Assembly: GCF_004348345.1 (NCBI RefSeq) | Contig: NZ_SMJZ01000016.1 | Location: 1 to 64,000, forward strand | Length of the DNA: 64,000 nt | Reading direction: 5' to 3' | Source of the DNA: Nonomuraea longispora | GTDB taxonomy: Bacteria > Actinomycetota > Actinomycetes > Streptosporangiales > Streptosporangiaceae | Shown: positions 23,216 through 34,073 of the stretch, piece by piece | Numbering within the stretch: the first letter of the stretch is position 1 | Layout: every line of letters begins with the position of its first letter | The notes under the pieces: generated by a model | Seen by the model: the letters and a program-made list of their open reading frames with translations, nothing else | Databases searched by the model: none | Told to the model about the DNA's origin: nothing | Position numbers and translations under genes: made by a program

Positions 23216-24646
23216 ATGAGCGACGCGGGCAACCGGAGGGCCGGCGGCAGCCGTCGTCGCGGGCCTCGCAGACCTGTGCGCGACCAGGCCCGAAACGCCG
23301 CCTTCGACGTCGTGCGGGCGGTCGGCGAGCGCGACGCGTACGCCAACCTGCTGCTGCCGCGGCTGCTGCGCGATCGCGGGATCAAGGGGCGGGACGCGGC
23401 GCTGGCGACCGAGCTGGCCTACGGCACGCTGCGCGGCCTCGGCACCTACGACGCGATCATCGAGATGTGCAGCGACCGCGCGCCCGACCCCGACGTGCTC
23501 GACGCCCTCAGGCTCGGCGCGCACCAACTGCTGCGCATGCGCGTGCCGCCGCACGCCGCCGTCGGCACCACCGTCGACCTCGTACGCCTGCGCATCGGCG
23601 CGGGCGCGGCCAAGTTCGTCAACGCGGTGCTCCGCAAGATCGGCTCCAGGACGATCGAGGAGTGGCTGCCCATCGTCGCCCCCGACGCGGCGGACGACCC
23701 GGTGGGCCACCTCGCCGTCGCCCATGGTCATCCCCGGTGGATCGTATCGGCGTTCCGCGACGCGCTGGGCGGCCCTGACGAGATGCCCGCGCTGCTCGAG
23801 GCCGACAACGCCCGGCCATTGGTGACGCTGGTCGCCCGGCCGGGGCGCAGCTCGGTGGCGGAGCTGGAGAAGTCGGGCGCCGCGCCGGGCCGCTACTCCC
23901 CGTACGCCGCCTATCTGCGTGAGGGCGACCCCGGCCAGATCGCGGCGGTCGCCGAGACCCGCGCCGCCGTGCAGGACGAAGCCAGCCAACTGGTGGCGCT
24001 CGCGCTGACCCGGGTTCCGGTCGAGGGCGATGGCGAGGAGCGGTGGCTCGACCTGTGCGCGGGCCCCGGCGGCAAGGCCGGGCTGCTCGACGCCATCGCC
24101 GTGCACGGCGACCAGGCGGGGATCGACCTTGGAGAGCCGGGCGCCTTCGCGGGAGGGGCCCGGTTGCTGGCCGCCGACCTGCAGCACCATCGGGCGCGGC
24201 TGGTCCATCAGACCACCAGGGACGCCTGGGTGGTCACGGCCGACGGCACCGAGCCCGCCTGGCGGGAGGGCGCGTTCGACCGGGTCATGCTCGACGCGCC
24301 CTGCACCGGGCTCGGCGCGCTGCGGCGGCGTCCGGAGGCGCGCTGGCGGCGCGACCCGGCCGGCATCGGCGACCTGGGCAAGCTGCAGCGCCGGCTGCTC
24401 GGCACGGCGCTCGACGCCGTGCGGCCGGGGGGCGTCGTGGCGTACGTGACCTGCTCGCCCCACCTGGCCGAGACCCGGGTCGTGGTCGGCGACGTCGTCA
24501 CGCGCAGGAAGGACGCCGAGCAGCTCGACGCTCGGGCCTTCCTGCCGGGCGTCGACGGGCTGGGAGAGGGGCCGCACGCCCAGTTCTGGCCGCACCGGCA
24601 CGGCACCGACGCCATGTTCCTGGCCCTGCTGCGCAAACGTCATTGA
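23216..24646 (+). CDS. rsmB: 16S rRNA m5C967 methyltransferase RsmB
   Basis: RsmB methylates C967 of 16S rRNA. A NusB-like RNA-binding domain (about 20-150) is followed by a SAM-binding fold with LDLCAGPGGKAGLL, the motif IV cysteine in LDAPCTGLGALRRRPEARW and the catalytic cysteine in VTCSPH. Between motif I and the usual acidic residue there is a short extra Gly/Ala stretch (GEPGAFAGGA). ATG 23216 is chosen, 22 bp after fmt; a GTG at 23159 would overlap fmt. The def-fmt-rsmB order is widely conserved. Confidence 0.93.
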   Translation: MSDAGNRRAGGSRRRGPRRPVRDQARNAAFDVVRAVGERDAYANLLLPRLLRDRGIKGRDAALATELAYGTLRGLGTYDAIIEMCSDRAPDPDVLDALRLGAHQLLRMRVPPHAAVGTTVDLVRLRIGAGAAKFVNAVLRKIGSRTIEEWLPIVAPDAADDPVGHLAVAHGHPRWIVSAFRDALGGPDEMPALLEADNARPLVTLVARPGRSSVAELEKSGAAPGRYSPYAAYLREGDPGQIAAVAETRAAVQDEASQLVALALTRVPVEGDGEERWLDLCAGPGGKAGLLDAIAVHGDQAGIDLGEPGAFAGGARLLAADLQHHRARLVHQTTRDAWVVTADGTEPAWREGAFDRVMLDAPCTGLGALRRRPEARWRRDPAGIGDLGKLQRRLLGTALDAVRPGGVVAYVTCSPHLAETRVVVGDVVTRRKDAEQLDARAFLPGVDGLGEGPHAQFWPHRHGTDAMFLALLRKRH

Positions 24647-24722
24647 TCTCTTCGCGCGTCGTCCGCCCAGCTCAGCGGGCGGATACGGCGTCGGCCCGGC
24701 AACCGGGAGCATCGGGCCAGGC

Positions 24723-25733
24723 ATGACGGCGCGCGGATGGGACACGGAGGGCAGGGTGGATTTCCTGGACGAGTTGCACCTGGCGGAGCTCGGGCCGATC
24801 ATCGGGCTCCAGCAGTGGCCCGAGTGGGTGCTGCCGGTGATGAAGCTGATTTCGGCGCTCGGCACCGACACCTTCTACCTGCTGTGCCTGCCTCTGCTCT
24901 ACTGGTGCGTCAACCCCGCGCTCGCGCTGCGCCTCGGCCTCACCGTGATGGTGGCGGCGACCACGAACGCGCTCGCCAAGCTGGCCTGGCACCAGCCGCG
25001 ACCGTACTGGATCGACGGGCGCGTCCGCCCGCTGTCGTTGGAGGGCGCGTTCGGGCTGCCGTCGGGGCACGCCCAGAGCGGCACGGCGGGGCTCGGCCGG
25101 CTCGCCTGGCTGTCGGGCAGGCCGTGGGCGTGGTGGGCGGCGGGCGGGCTCGTCGGGCTGGTGTGCGTGAGCCGGGTCTACCTCGGCGTGCACTTCGTCT
25201 CCGACGTCGTGACGGGGGTGATGTTCGGACTGGCCGTGCTGGCGCTCGTCGTGAAGCTGGAGCGCCCGGCCTTGGTGTGGTGGCGGCGGCAGGCGCTGTG
25301 GGCGCAGCTGACCGCCTCCGCGGCGTTGTCGTTCGTGCTGATCGGCGCCGCCGCGCTCATCAACGCCTCCTACGCCGGCTGGTCGCCGCCCCCCGCGTGG
25401 AGCCCGGCCGGCGCCATCGACCCCGAGAACCTCGACCGGGTCGTCATCCTCGCCGGGCTGCTGGCCGGCACGCTGGTGGGCGCCTCGGTCATGCACCGGA
25501 TCGGCTGGTTCGACGTGGGCGGGCCGGCGGGCGTGCGCGCCGCCCGCTGGCTGCTCGGCATGCTCGTGGCCGGGGCCGTCTTCTACGTGATGCGCGAGCT
25601 GCTGCCGCAGACCGGGGTGGTGCTGTATGCCGGGTACGCGCTGCTGGCGCTCTGGGTGCAGCTGGGGGCGCCGGTGCTGTTCATCAGGCTCGGGCTGATG
25701 TCGCCTGCCAGACAGGTTCAGCCGGTTCAATAG
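24723..25733 (+). CDS. PAP2-family membrane phosphatase
   Basis: This integral membrane protein of 336 residues carries the three PAP2 phosphatase motifs: [14 protein letters not shown] and [13 protein letters not shown], between several hydrophobic helices. Members dephosphorylate lipid phosphates such as phosphatidic acid or undecaprenyl pyrophosphate; the substrate cannot be told from sequence. About 130 residues of extra C-terminal membrane segments follow the catalytic part. No strong ribosome site is seen before the ATG. It is followed closely by rpe. Confidence 0.85.
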   Translation: MTARGWDTEGRVDFLDELHLAELGPIIGLQQWPEWVLPVMKLISALGTDTFYLLCLPLLYWCVNPALALRLGLTVMVAATTNALAKLAWHQPRPYWIDGRVRPLSLEGAFGLPSGHAQSGTAGLGRLAWLSGRPWAWWAAGGLVGLVCVSRVYLGVHFVSDVVTGVMFGLAVLALVVKLERPALVWWRRQALWAQLTASAALSFVLIGAAALINASYAGWSPPPAWSPAGAIDPENLDRVVILAGLLAGTLVGASVMHRIGWFDVGGPAGVRAARWLLGMLVAGAVFYVMRELLPQTGVVLYAGYALLALWVQLGAPVLFIRLGLMSPARQVQPVQ

Positions 25734-25736
25734 ACT
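25731..25736 (+). promoter_or_regulatory. Leaderless-type -10 box of rpe
   Basis: TAGACT overlaps the stop codon of the PAP2 gene and lies 8 nt before the rpe ATG. No Shine-Dalgarno precedes rpe, so a leaderless mRNA is likely. Confidence 0.5.
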
Positions 25737-25744
25737 GGCTCATC

Positions 25745-26407
25745 ATGGCCGTACAGATCTCGCCCAGCATCCTCGCCGCCGACTTCGCCAGGCTCGCCGA
25801 CGAGGCCGCCGCCGTGCCCAACGCCGACTGGCTGCACGTCGACGTGATGGACTACCACTTCGTGCCCAATCTCACCCTGGGGCTGCCCGTGGTCGAGTCG
25901 CTGCGCAAGGCGACCGACAAGCCGCTCGACTGCCACCTCATGATCGCCGAGCCCGACCGCTGGGCGCCACAATACGCGGAGGCGGGCGCCGGCAGCGTCA
26001 CCGTCCACGCGGAGGCGTCCCGTGCCCCTGTCCGCACACTGCGCGAGATTCGCGCGCTCGGGGCGCGGGCGGGTCTCGCGCTCAACCCGGCGACGGCCGT
26101 CGAGCCGTTCGAGGACCTGCTGGGCGAGGTCGACATGCTGCTGCTGATGACCGTCGAGCCGGGGTTCGGCGGGCAGAAGTTCCTCGACGTGGTGCTGCCG
26201 AAGCTGCGGCGGGCACGCGAGCTCGTCGACAAGCACGGCGGGCACGTGTGGCTGCAGGTGGACGGCGGCGTGGACGGCGAGACCGTCGAGCGCTGCGCCG
26301 AGGCGGGCGCCGACGTGTTCGTGGCGGGCAGCGCCGTCTACGGCGCGTCCGACCCGGCGGCCGCCATCGACGAGCTTCGGGCCGCGGCCGAGCGGGCCGG
26401 CGCGTGA
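25745..26407 (+). CDS. rpe: Ribulose-phosphate 3-epimerase
   Basis: Rpe interconverts ribulose 5-phosphate and xylulose 5-phosphate in the pentose phosphate pathway. The TIM barrel of 220 residues starts [13 protein letters not shown], with metal/substrate motifs [30 protein letters not shown] and QVDGGV. It lies just upstream of the riboflavin operon, whose product chemistry uses ribulose 5-phosphate; the proximity is common in actinomycetes. Confidence 0.97.
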   Translation: MAVQISPSILAADFARLADEAAAVPNADWLHVDVMDYHFVPNLTLGLPVVESLRKATDKPLDCHLMIAEPDRWAPQYAEAGAGSVTVHAEASRAPVRTLREIRALGARAGLALNPATAVEPFEDLLGEVDMLLLMTVEPGFGGQKFLDVVLPKLRRARELVDKHGGHVWLQVDGGVDGETVERCAEAGADVFVAGSAVYGASDPAAAIDELRAAAERAGA

Positions 26408-26442
26408 CATGAAGTGCCCGTTGTCTGGGTAACTGTTCACTT

Positions 26443-27252
26443 ATGGGCGACCATGGCATCTTCGGGCCCCGCTCGGTGACGTGGCGGGTGATGGGCGAGC
26501 CGATTCTGCTGGTGGGCGGCATTCGCGCCCTGCTGATGCAGGGGCTGCACCCGAGAGCGATGCGCGGGGTGCTGCAGAACTCCGCGCTCATGGATCCGAA
26601 CGAAGCCTGGTCGAGGTTCGTTCGCACGACCGAGTTCGTACGCGTGCGCACCTACGGCACCCGCGCCGAGGTCGAGCGGGCCGGCCGCCGCGTACGCAAG
26701 ATCCATGCCAAGCTGACCGCCCACGACCCCGACACCGGCACCACGTTCCGCCTCGACGAGCCCGACGCGCTGCGCTGGGTGCACGTCGGCGAGGTCGACT
26801 CCTACCTGTCGGTCGCCCGCAGAGCGGGGGTGCGGCTGACGGACGACGAGGCCGACGCGTTCGTCGCGGAGTGGCGGCGGGCGGCCGAGGTGGTGGGGCT
26901 GCGGGCCGAGGAGGTGCCCGGTTCGGTGGCGGGGTTGCGCGCGTACATCGACGCCGAGCGGCCAGGCCTGCGCTTCGTCCCCGAGGCGGCCCATCCGCTG
27001 CGCCTGTCGCTCAACGCCCCCCTGCCCATGCTGCTCACGCCGCTCAAGCCGGCGATGCCGGCGTTGACGCTGCTCGCGTTCGCCACGCTGCCGCGCTGGG
27101 CGCGGCGGTTGTACGGGCTGCCCGCCACGCCGGTCGGCGACCTGTGGGCGACGGCCACGCTGCGGACCCTGCACACGGGGCTGGGGTTGGTTCCCGGGCA
27201 CGTCCTGCACAGCCCGGCGGCCAAGCGCGCGCAGCGCATCATGGCCGCGTAA
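26443..27252 (+). CDS. MpaB-type (DUF2236) oxygenase family protein
   Basis: The 269-residue protein matches the DUF2236/oxygenase MpaB group: an N-terminal FGPRSVTWRVMGEPILLVGG, then LLMQGLHPRAMRGV, and the histidine-rich region with RWVHVGEVDSY. Family members (latex-clearing protein, MpaB) coordinate b-type haem; the physiological substrate is unknown for most. A TAACTG box 7 nt before the ATG suggests leaderless transcription. No relationship to the rib genes is evident. Confidence 0.8.
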   Translation: MGDHGIFGPRSVTWRVMGEPILLVGGIRALLMQGLHPRAMRGVLQNSALMDPNEAWSRFVRTTEFVRVRTYGTRAEVERAGRRVRKIHAKLTAHDPDTGTTFRLDEPDALRWVHVGEVDSYLSVARRAGVRLTDDEADAFVAEWRRAAEVVGLRAEEVPGSVAGLRAYIDAERPGLRFVPEAAHPLRLSLNAPLPMLLTPLKPAMPALTLLAFATLPRWARRLYGLPATPVGDLWATATLRTLHTGLGLVPGHVLHSPAAKRAQRIMAA

Positions 27253-27326
27253 CGGGCGGACCAAGCGGTCGGTTGGTCATTTCGCCCGGGGCGGTCGCGC
27301 GCCCGGATCAGGGCATGGCAAACTGG

Positions 27327-27332
27327 TAGAAG
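27327..27332 (+). promoter_or_regulatory. Putative -10 box of the riboflavin operon
   Basis: TAGAAG ends 5 nt before the first paired base of the FMN riboswitch, so the transcript would begin almost exactly at helix P1. No -35 consensus is apparent. Confidence 0.4.
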
Positions 27333-27337
27333 AGCTA

Positions 27338-27464
27338 GCGTGCTCCGGGGTCGGTGAAAGTCCGAACCGGCGGTGACAGTCCGCGACCCGGCCGATGCCA
27401 TCGGCCGGTTGACCCGGTGAAATTCCGGGACCGACGGTTAAAGTCCGGATGGGAGGAAGCGCGC
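27338..27464 (+). promoter_or_regulatory. FMN riboswitch (RFN element)
   Basis: The highly conserved RFN blocks are present in order: a GGTGAAAGTCCGAACCGGCG-type block, GGTGACAGTCCGCGACCC, a variable GC hairpin (27387-27410), CCGGTGAAATTCCGGGACCG, and ACGGTTAAAGTCCGGATGGG. Helix P1 pairs GCGTGCT (27338-27344) with AGCGCGC (27458-27464) with one G-U pair. FMN binding is expected to turn down the downstream rib genes. A 7-bp hairpin (27498-27515) and the ribosome site AGGAG near 27562 lie in the following 108 nt, so control may be translational or Rho-dependent (inference). Confidence 0.97.
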
Positions 27465-27572
27465 GAGGTGTCCGGTGTCCCAGCCGGGCGCCTGCTGTGG
27501 TGCACGGGTGCACCATCGCACGTCCCCCGGGGCCCGCCGTGGCGAGAAGCTACTGGCGAGTAGGAGACCCGG

Positions 27573-28667
27573 GTGGAGACTCCCGAGCAGGACGCCGCGC
27601 ACATGGCGCGCGCCGTCGAGCTGGCCGGGCACGGGCACGGCAGCACCAGTCCCAATCCCCTCGTGGGCTGCGTCGTGCTCGACGCGGCCGGCCAGGTGGC
27701 GGGCGAGGGCTTCCACGCCTACGCCGGCGGCCCGCACGCCGAGGTCGCCGCGCTGGCGCGGGCGGGAGAGCGCGCCCGCGGCGGCACCGCCTACGTGACC
27801 CTCGAACCGTGCGACCACACCGGCCGGACGGGCCCGTGCAGCCGGGCCCTGCTCGACGCGGGGGTCGCGCGGGTGGTGATCGCGGTGACCGACCCCAACC
27901 CGAAGGCCGCGGGCGGCGCCGCGCGGCTGCGGGCGCACGGGGTGTCCGTGACGTCCGGCGTGCTCGCCGGCGCGGCCGAGCGCGGCAACGAGGAGTGGCT
28001 CACGTACGCGCGGCTCGGGCGTTCCCACGTGACCTGGAAGTTCGCCGCGACCCTCGACGGCAGGTCGGCCGCCGAGGACGGCACCAGCCAGTGGATCACC
28101 TCCCCTGAGGCGCGGGCCGACGTGCACCGGATGCGCGCCGCGGCCGACGCCATCGTGGCCGGGATCGGCACCGTCCTGGCCGACGACCCCGGCCTCACCG
28201 CCCGGGTGCGTGACGGAAGCGGCCGGACGCCGTTGCGGGTCGTCATCGACACCGAGGGCCACACCCCTCAGCACGCCAGGGTGCTCGACGACAAGGCGCC
28301 CACGCTCGTCGCGGTGGCCGAGGACGCCCGCACCCCGCTCAAGGCCGACCTGCTGCGCCTGCCCCGCCACGAAGGCGGCCTCGACCTGGGCGCCCTGCTG
28401 CGCGAGCTGGCCGCGCGGGAGGTGGTCGGCGTGTTCCTGGAGGGCGGCCCCACGCTGGCCGGCTCGTTCGTCAGGCAGGGCCTGGCCGACCGGGTGCTCG
28501 CCTACGTGGCGCCCGCGCTGCTCGGCTCGGGCAGGGCCGCGCTCGGCGCGGCGGGGGTGGGCACGATCGACGACGTCCATCGCCTGACCTTTGATGACTT
28601 TTCCCTCATCGGGCCGGATCTTCGGCTGATCGCGCGGCCCGCCCACCCATCCAGCAGGGAGCAGTGA
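27573..28667 (+). CDS. ribD: Bifunctional riboflavin deaminase/reductase RibD
   Basis: RibD deaminates and reduces the pyrimidine intermediate of riboflavin synthesis. The deaminase zinc motif is seen as PHAEVAAL and LEPCDHTGRTGPC (about 50-90). The reductase domain follows from about residue 145 with KFAATLDGRSA and FLEGGPTLAGSF. Length 364 is normal. GTG start with AGGAG 6 nt upstream. It is the first gene after the FMN riboswitch and its stop overlaps the ribE start. Confidence 0.96.
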   Translation: METPEQDAAHMARAVELAGHGHGSTSPNPLVGCVVLDAAGQVAGEGFHAYAGGPHAEVAALARAGERARGGTAYVTLEPCDHTGRTGPCSRALLDAGVARVVIAVTDPNPKAAGGAARLRAHGVSVTSGVLAGAAERGNEEWLTYARLGRSHVTWKFAATLDGRSAAEDGTSQWITSPEARADVHRMRAAADAIVAGIGTVLADDPGLTARVRDGSGRTPLRVVIDTEGHTPQHARVLDDKAPTLVAVAEDARTPLKADLLRLPRHEGGLDLGALLRELAAREVVGVFLEGGPTLAGSFVRQGLADRVLAYVAPALLGSGRAALGAAGVGTIDDVHRLTFDDFSLIGPDLRLIARPAHPSSREQ

Positions 28668-29257
28668 TGTTCACCGGAATCATCGAGGAAAAGGGCGAGG
28701 TCGTGGCCATCGAGCGGACGGGAGGCGGCGCCCTGCTGTCCGTACGCGGGCCGCTCGTCACCTCCGACGCCCGCCACGGCGACTCGATCGCGGTCAACGG
28801 CGTGTGCCTCACGGTCGTGACGGCCGAGCGCGACGTGTTCACCGTCGACGTGATCAGGGAGTCGCTCGACCGCAGCTCGCTGGGCACGCTGACCGAGGGC
28901 TCCGCCGTCAACCTGGAGCGCTCCGTACGCGCCGACCAGCGCCTGGGCGGCCACATCGTGCAGGGCCACGTGGACGGCACCGCCACGCTGCTGTCCAGGG
29001 AGCCGGGTGAGAGCTGGGACGACGTGCGGTTCTCGCTGCCGCGGCCGCTCGCCCGCTACGTCGCGGAGAAGGGCTCGATCGCGATCGACGGAATCAGCCT
29101 GACGGTCACGACGGTTGACGACGAAAGCTTCGGCGTGAGCCTCATCCCGACCACGTTGAAGCTCACCACTCTGGGCGACCGCCAGGTGGGCGACGTGGTG
29201 AACATCGAGGTCGACGTGATCGCCAAATATGTGGAGAGGCTGGTGGCCAGGCAGTGA
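28667..29257 (+). CDS. ribE: Riboflavin synthase alpha chain
   Basis: The enzyme dismutates two 6,7-dimethyl-8-ribityllumazine molecules to riboflavin. The family's two lumazine-binding repeats are clear: MFTGIIEEKG with NGVCLTVV in the first, and LGGHIVQGHVDG with DGISLTVT in the second. 196 residues. ATG 28667 is chosen since MFTGII is the canonical N-terminus; the GTG one codon upstream is also in frame. It overlaps ribD by one base and ribM by 4 bp. Confidence 0.96.
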   Translation: MFTGIIEEKGEVVAIERTGGGALLSVRGPLVTSDARHGDSIAVNGVCLTVVTAERDVFTVDVIRESLDRSSLGTLTEGSAVNLERSVRADQRLGGHIVQGHVDGTATLLSREPGESWDDVRFSLPRPLARYVAEKGSIAIDGISLTVTTVDDESFGVSLIPTTLKLTTLGDRQVGDVVNIEVDVIAKYVERLVARQ

Positions 29258-29909
29258 ACTGGGCAAACGCCGGATTTGAGATATTCGGCACCCGTGTGTT
29301 GTGGACCGACCTGGTGGGCAACATCGCCGCCCTGTCGACGGTCCTGCTCGCCATCCGCAAGTCGATGTGGACGTGGCCGGTCCAGTTCACCGGCGCGGTG
29401 TTGTTGTTCGTGGCCTCCGTCAACGCGCACATCACCGGCAACGCGCTCAAGCAGGCGATGTTCGCCGGGCTGGCGGTCTACGGATGGTGGGCGTGGCGGC
29501 GTGGCACCGAGAACGGCAGGCAGTTGGCCGTCCGCCCGGCGCAGTGGTGGGAACGACTCGTCCTGATCGGTTGCATGGTGCTGGGCACCGCCGCGGTCGG
29601 CCTGCTCTTCTATGTCACGGGCCTGTCGTGGGGCGCCAAGGTGCCGCTGCCCGAGGGCGCCTTCCTGGTGGCCGCCGACGCCTACATCTTCGTCGGCAGC
29701 GCGATGGCCACCTGGGCCCAGGGCAGGGCGCTGGTGGACTTCTGGATCGTATGGGTGGCCGTCGACCTCGTGGGGGTGCCGGTGGCGTTCTACTCGGGAC
29801 TGGTGGTCTCCGGATACGTGTACGCCGTGTTCTTCGTGCTGGTGCTCGTCGGGTTCGTGAAGTGGCTGAGAGAATCCCGCACGACCCGGCTCCAGGTGGC
29901 GGTGGCCCA

Positions 29910-29913
<4 letters not shown>
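29254..29913 (+). CDS. ribM: PnuC-family transporter, probable riboflavin transporter RibM
   Basis: A 219-residue membrane protein with several hydrophobic helices and PnuC-type segments ([47 protein letters not shown]). PnuC proteins move nicotinamide riboside by facilitated diffusion, but homologues inside FMN-riboswitch rib operons (RibM/PnuX of Streptomyces and Corynebacterium) take up riboflavin. Position between ribE and ribBA under the riboswitch favours the riboflavin role. Overlaps both neighbours by 4 bp. Confidence 0.88.
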
Positions 29914-31600
<1,687 letters not shown>

Positions 31601-31607
31601 CGTGCGG

Positions 31608-31613
31608 TAGGTT
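31608..31613 (+). promoter_or_regulatory. Leaderless-type -10 box
   Basis: TAGGTT is 6 nt before the GTG of the PH-like protein, only a few bases after the ribH stop. This suggests an independent leaderless transcript rather than continuation of the rib operon. Confidence 0.5.
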
Positions 31614-31619
31614 TCCCTC

Positions 31620-32066
31620 GTGTCGCAGACCGCTCCGCCCCTGCCCGTCACCTGGCGCCCGCGCCGGGCGAGGATCGTCGCCTACGGATTCGCCGTGCTG
31701 ATCGTGCTCGGGGCCGTGGTCATGGCCATCTTCATCGCCGAGCCGTTCAAGCTGCCCGACCGGGTGGCGATCGTGGCGTTCGGGTGCGCGGTGGCCTACG
31801 TGCTGCACCTGCTGGGGCGGGTGCGGGTGGTGGCCGACGAGGAGGGCGTCACGATCGTCAACGCCGTACGCACCCACCGCTACAGCTGGCCGGAGATCCT
31901 CGACGTCACGCTCCTCGTGGGCGACCCGTGGCCGCGCATCGACGTCTCCGACGGGCGCACGATCGGCGCCATGGGCATCCAGGGCTCGGAGAAGGCTCGC
32001 GCCCGCCAGGCCACGGCGGAGCTCGAGGCGCTGATCCGTGAGCGCGGCGAGGCGCGCGAGGAATAG
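31620..32066 (+). CDS. Small PH-domain-like membrane protein
   Basis: 148 residues: two adjacent hydrophobic helices (about 21-43 and 51-66) and then a soluble part with VVADEEGVTIVNAVRTHRYS and WPEILDVTLLVGDPWPRI. This arrangement is that of bacterial PH-like (bPH) proteins found after ribH in many actinomycetes. Function unknown; bPH domains are thought to mediate protein assembly at the membrane. GTG start without a ribosome site. Confidence 0.75.
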   Translation: MSQTAPPLPVTWRPRRARIVAYGFAVLIVLGAVVMAIFIAEPFKLPDRVAIVAFGCAVAYVLHLLGRVRVVADEEGVTIVNAVRTHRYSWPEILDVTLLVGDPWPRIDVSDGRTIGAMGIQGSEKARARQATAELEALIRERGEAREE

Positions 32067-32101
32067 CCGGTCGGCGGCTCCGCCGGTGGGCGGGGGCGGC
32101 G

Positions 32102-32107
32102 TAGCCT
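32102..32107 (+). promoter_or_regulatory. Leaderless-type -10 box
   Basis: TAGCCT lies 6 nt before GTG 32114. Its placement supports GTG 32114 as the start of the MoxR gene rather than the later ATG at 32138. Confidence 0.5.
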
Positions 32108-32113
32108 GAAAGC

Positions 32114-33004
32114 GTGCTACGGCGGACAATCAAGGCAATGGACATCGAGTCGCCGGACAAGCTGATCGAGCTCCTCGACCGCCACGCCTACCTTGCGGAC
32201 GAAGGGCTGGCCACGGCGGCCTTTCTCGCGCTGCGGATGGGAAGGCCGCTGTTCCTCGAAGGAGAGGCAGGCGTCGGGAAGACCGAGCTGGCCAAGACCC
32301 TCGCGACGCTGCTGAAAGCGCCGCTCATCAGGCTCCAGTGCTATGAGGGGCTGGACGCGGCCCAGGCCCTGTACGACTGGGACTTCGCCCGCCAGCTCCT
32401 CCACCTCAAGGCCGCGGAGGCCGCCGGGATCACGGACGTGAACCGGCTCGAAGGGGAGATCTACGACCGGCGGTTCCTGATCGCCAGACCGCTGCTGAAG
32501 GCCGTCGAGACGCAGCCGAGCGTGTTGCTCGTGGACGAGATCGACCGGGCCGACGACGAGTTCGAGGCGTTCCTGCTGGAGGTGCTCTCCGACTTCACGA
32601 TCTCCATCCCCGAGCTGGGCACCGTCAGGGCTTCGACGCCGCCGGTGGTCGTGGTGACCTCCAACAGGACGCGGGAGGTGCACGACGCGCTGAAAAGACG
32701 CTGCCTCTACCACTGGCTGGAACATCCGAGCTTCGACCGCGAGGTCGCGATCCTGCTGCGCCGCCTGCCCGCCTGCACCGAGACGCTGGCCATGCAGGTG
32801 GCGCGGGCGGCCGAGCGGCTGCGCCAGGCCGACCTGGTCAAGCCGCCCGGAGTGGCCGAGACGCTCGACTGGACCGAGGCGCTGCTGACGCTCGGCGCCA
32901 AGGAGCTCGACCCGGGCAGGGCCGCGGCCACGCTGGGCGCGGCCCTGAAATACCGCGAGGACGTCGCCACCGTGCTCGGGAACGGGCTGCTCGCCCATGG
33001 ATGA
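32114..33004 (+). CDS. MoxR-type AAA+ ATPase, CoxD-like
   Basis: An AAA+ protein of 296 residues with Walker A GEAGVGKTELAKTL (about 51-64), Walker B VLLVDEIDRAD and sensor-1 VVVTSNRTREV. MoxR ATPases act as chaperones that help insert cofactors. Its pairing with a VWA protein, XdhC and a MobA-like protein identifies the CoxD subtype, which in carbon monoxide dehydrogenase systems matures the Cu/Mo centre. It overlaps the next gene by 8 bp. Confidence 0.88.
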   Translation: MLRRTIKAMDIESPDKLIELLDRHAYLADEGLATAAFLALRMGRPLFLEGEAGVGKTELAKTLATLLKAPLIRLQCYEGLDAAQALYDWDFARQLLHLKAAEAAGITDVNRLEGEIYDRRFLIARPLLKAVETQPSVLLVDEIDRADDEFEAFLLEVLSDFTISIPELGTVRASTPPVVVVTSNRTREVHDALKRRCLYHWLEHPSFDREVAILLRRLPACTETLAMQVARAAERLRQADLVKPPGVAETLDWTEALLTLGAKELDPGRAAATLGAALKYREDVATVLGNGLLAHG

Positions 33005-34073
33005 GCTGGCCGCCACCATGACGGGGTTCGCCAGGACGCTGCGGGCCGCCGGCGTCGCGGCCGACCACGAGCGCACCCAGAACCTGCTGAGGGCACTCGA
33101 CCATCTCGACGTGAGCGACCAGCGCGAGGTCTACTGGGCCGGGCGGCTCACGCTGTGCGCGACGCCTGACGACCTGCCGCGCTACGACCGGTGCTTCGCC
33201 GCCTACTTCGGCGGGCGGCGGGCGGGCGTCGCCCGTACGAGCACAACCAGCGTCACCCGGCACCTCGCCGCGGAGGCCGAGACGCGCGCGGACGGCGAGG
33301 ACGACGGGACGGCGGCGCCGGCCACGGCGAGCCGCGTGGAGGTGCTGCGGCACCGCGACGTGGCCCGGCTGACGGAGGCCGAGCGGGCCGAGGTGCACCG
33401 GATGCTCTCCCTGCTGCGCGCCGGGCGCGCACGGCGGCGTTCGCGCCGGTTCGAGAGCGCGCACCGGGGCGTGCTCGACCAGCGGCGCACCATCCGCGAC
33501 GCCCTCAGGAAGGGCGAGGTGGCCAGGCTCAGGCACCGCAGGCACACCACCAGGCCGCGCGCGGTGGTGCTCTTCGTCGACGTCAGCGGCTCCATGGCCC
33601 CGTACGCCGAGACGCTGCTCCGCTTCGCCCACGCGCTGGTCAGGAGCGAGCCCAGGGCCACCAGGGTCTATTCCGTCGGCACCCGCCTGACCCCGATCAC
33701 CGCCGAGTTGCGCCACCGCGACCCGGGGACGGCGCTGAACGACGTCTCCAAGACCATCCCCGACTGGAGCGGCGGGACCCGCCTGGGGGAGGAGCTGCGC
33801 GAATACCTGGCCCGTTACAGCGCCAGAGGGACGATCGCGGTGATCGCCTCCGACGGGTGGGAACGCGGTGACCCGGCGCTGCTCGGCGCCCAGGTGGCCA
33901 GGCTGGCCAGGCAGGCGCACCGGGTGATCTGGGTCAACCCGCACAAGGGGCACGCGGACTACCAGCCGCTCACGGGCGGCATGCGGGCCGCCCTGCCGCA
34001 CCTCGACGACCTGGTGGCCGGGCACAGCCTGGCCGCCTTCGAGCAACTCAGCGAAAGGCTCGCCCATGCGTGA
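32997..34073 (+). CDS. VWA-domain protein, CoxE-like
   Basis: 358 residues with a C-terminal von Willebrand A domain; the metal-ion-dependent adhesion site DVSGSM is near residue 197, and the helper motif SGGTRLGEEL follows. The N-terminal half is helical and basic. CoxE-type VWA proteins work with a CoxD AAA+ ATPase in maturation of molybdenum hydroxylases. It is flanked by overlapping genes on both sides, so the four genes are one operon. Confidence 0.87.
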   Translation: MDELAATMTGFARTLRAAGVAADHERTQNLLRALDHLDVSDQREVYWAGRLTLCATPDDLPRYDRCFAAYFGGRRAGVARTSTTSVTRHLAAEAETRADGEDDGTAAPATASRVEVLRHRDVARLTEAERAEVHRMLSLLRAGRARRRSRRFESAHRGVLDQRRTIRDALRKGEVARLRHRRHTTRPRAVVLFVDVSGSMAPYAETLLRFAHALVRSEPRATRVYSVGTRLTPITAELRHRDPGTALNDVSKTIPDWSGGTRLGEELREYLARYSARGTIAVIASDGWERGDPALLGAQVARLARQAHRVIWVNPHKGHADYQPLTGGMRAALPHLDDLVAGHSLAAFEQLSERLAHA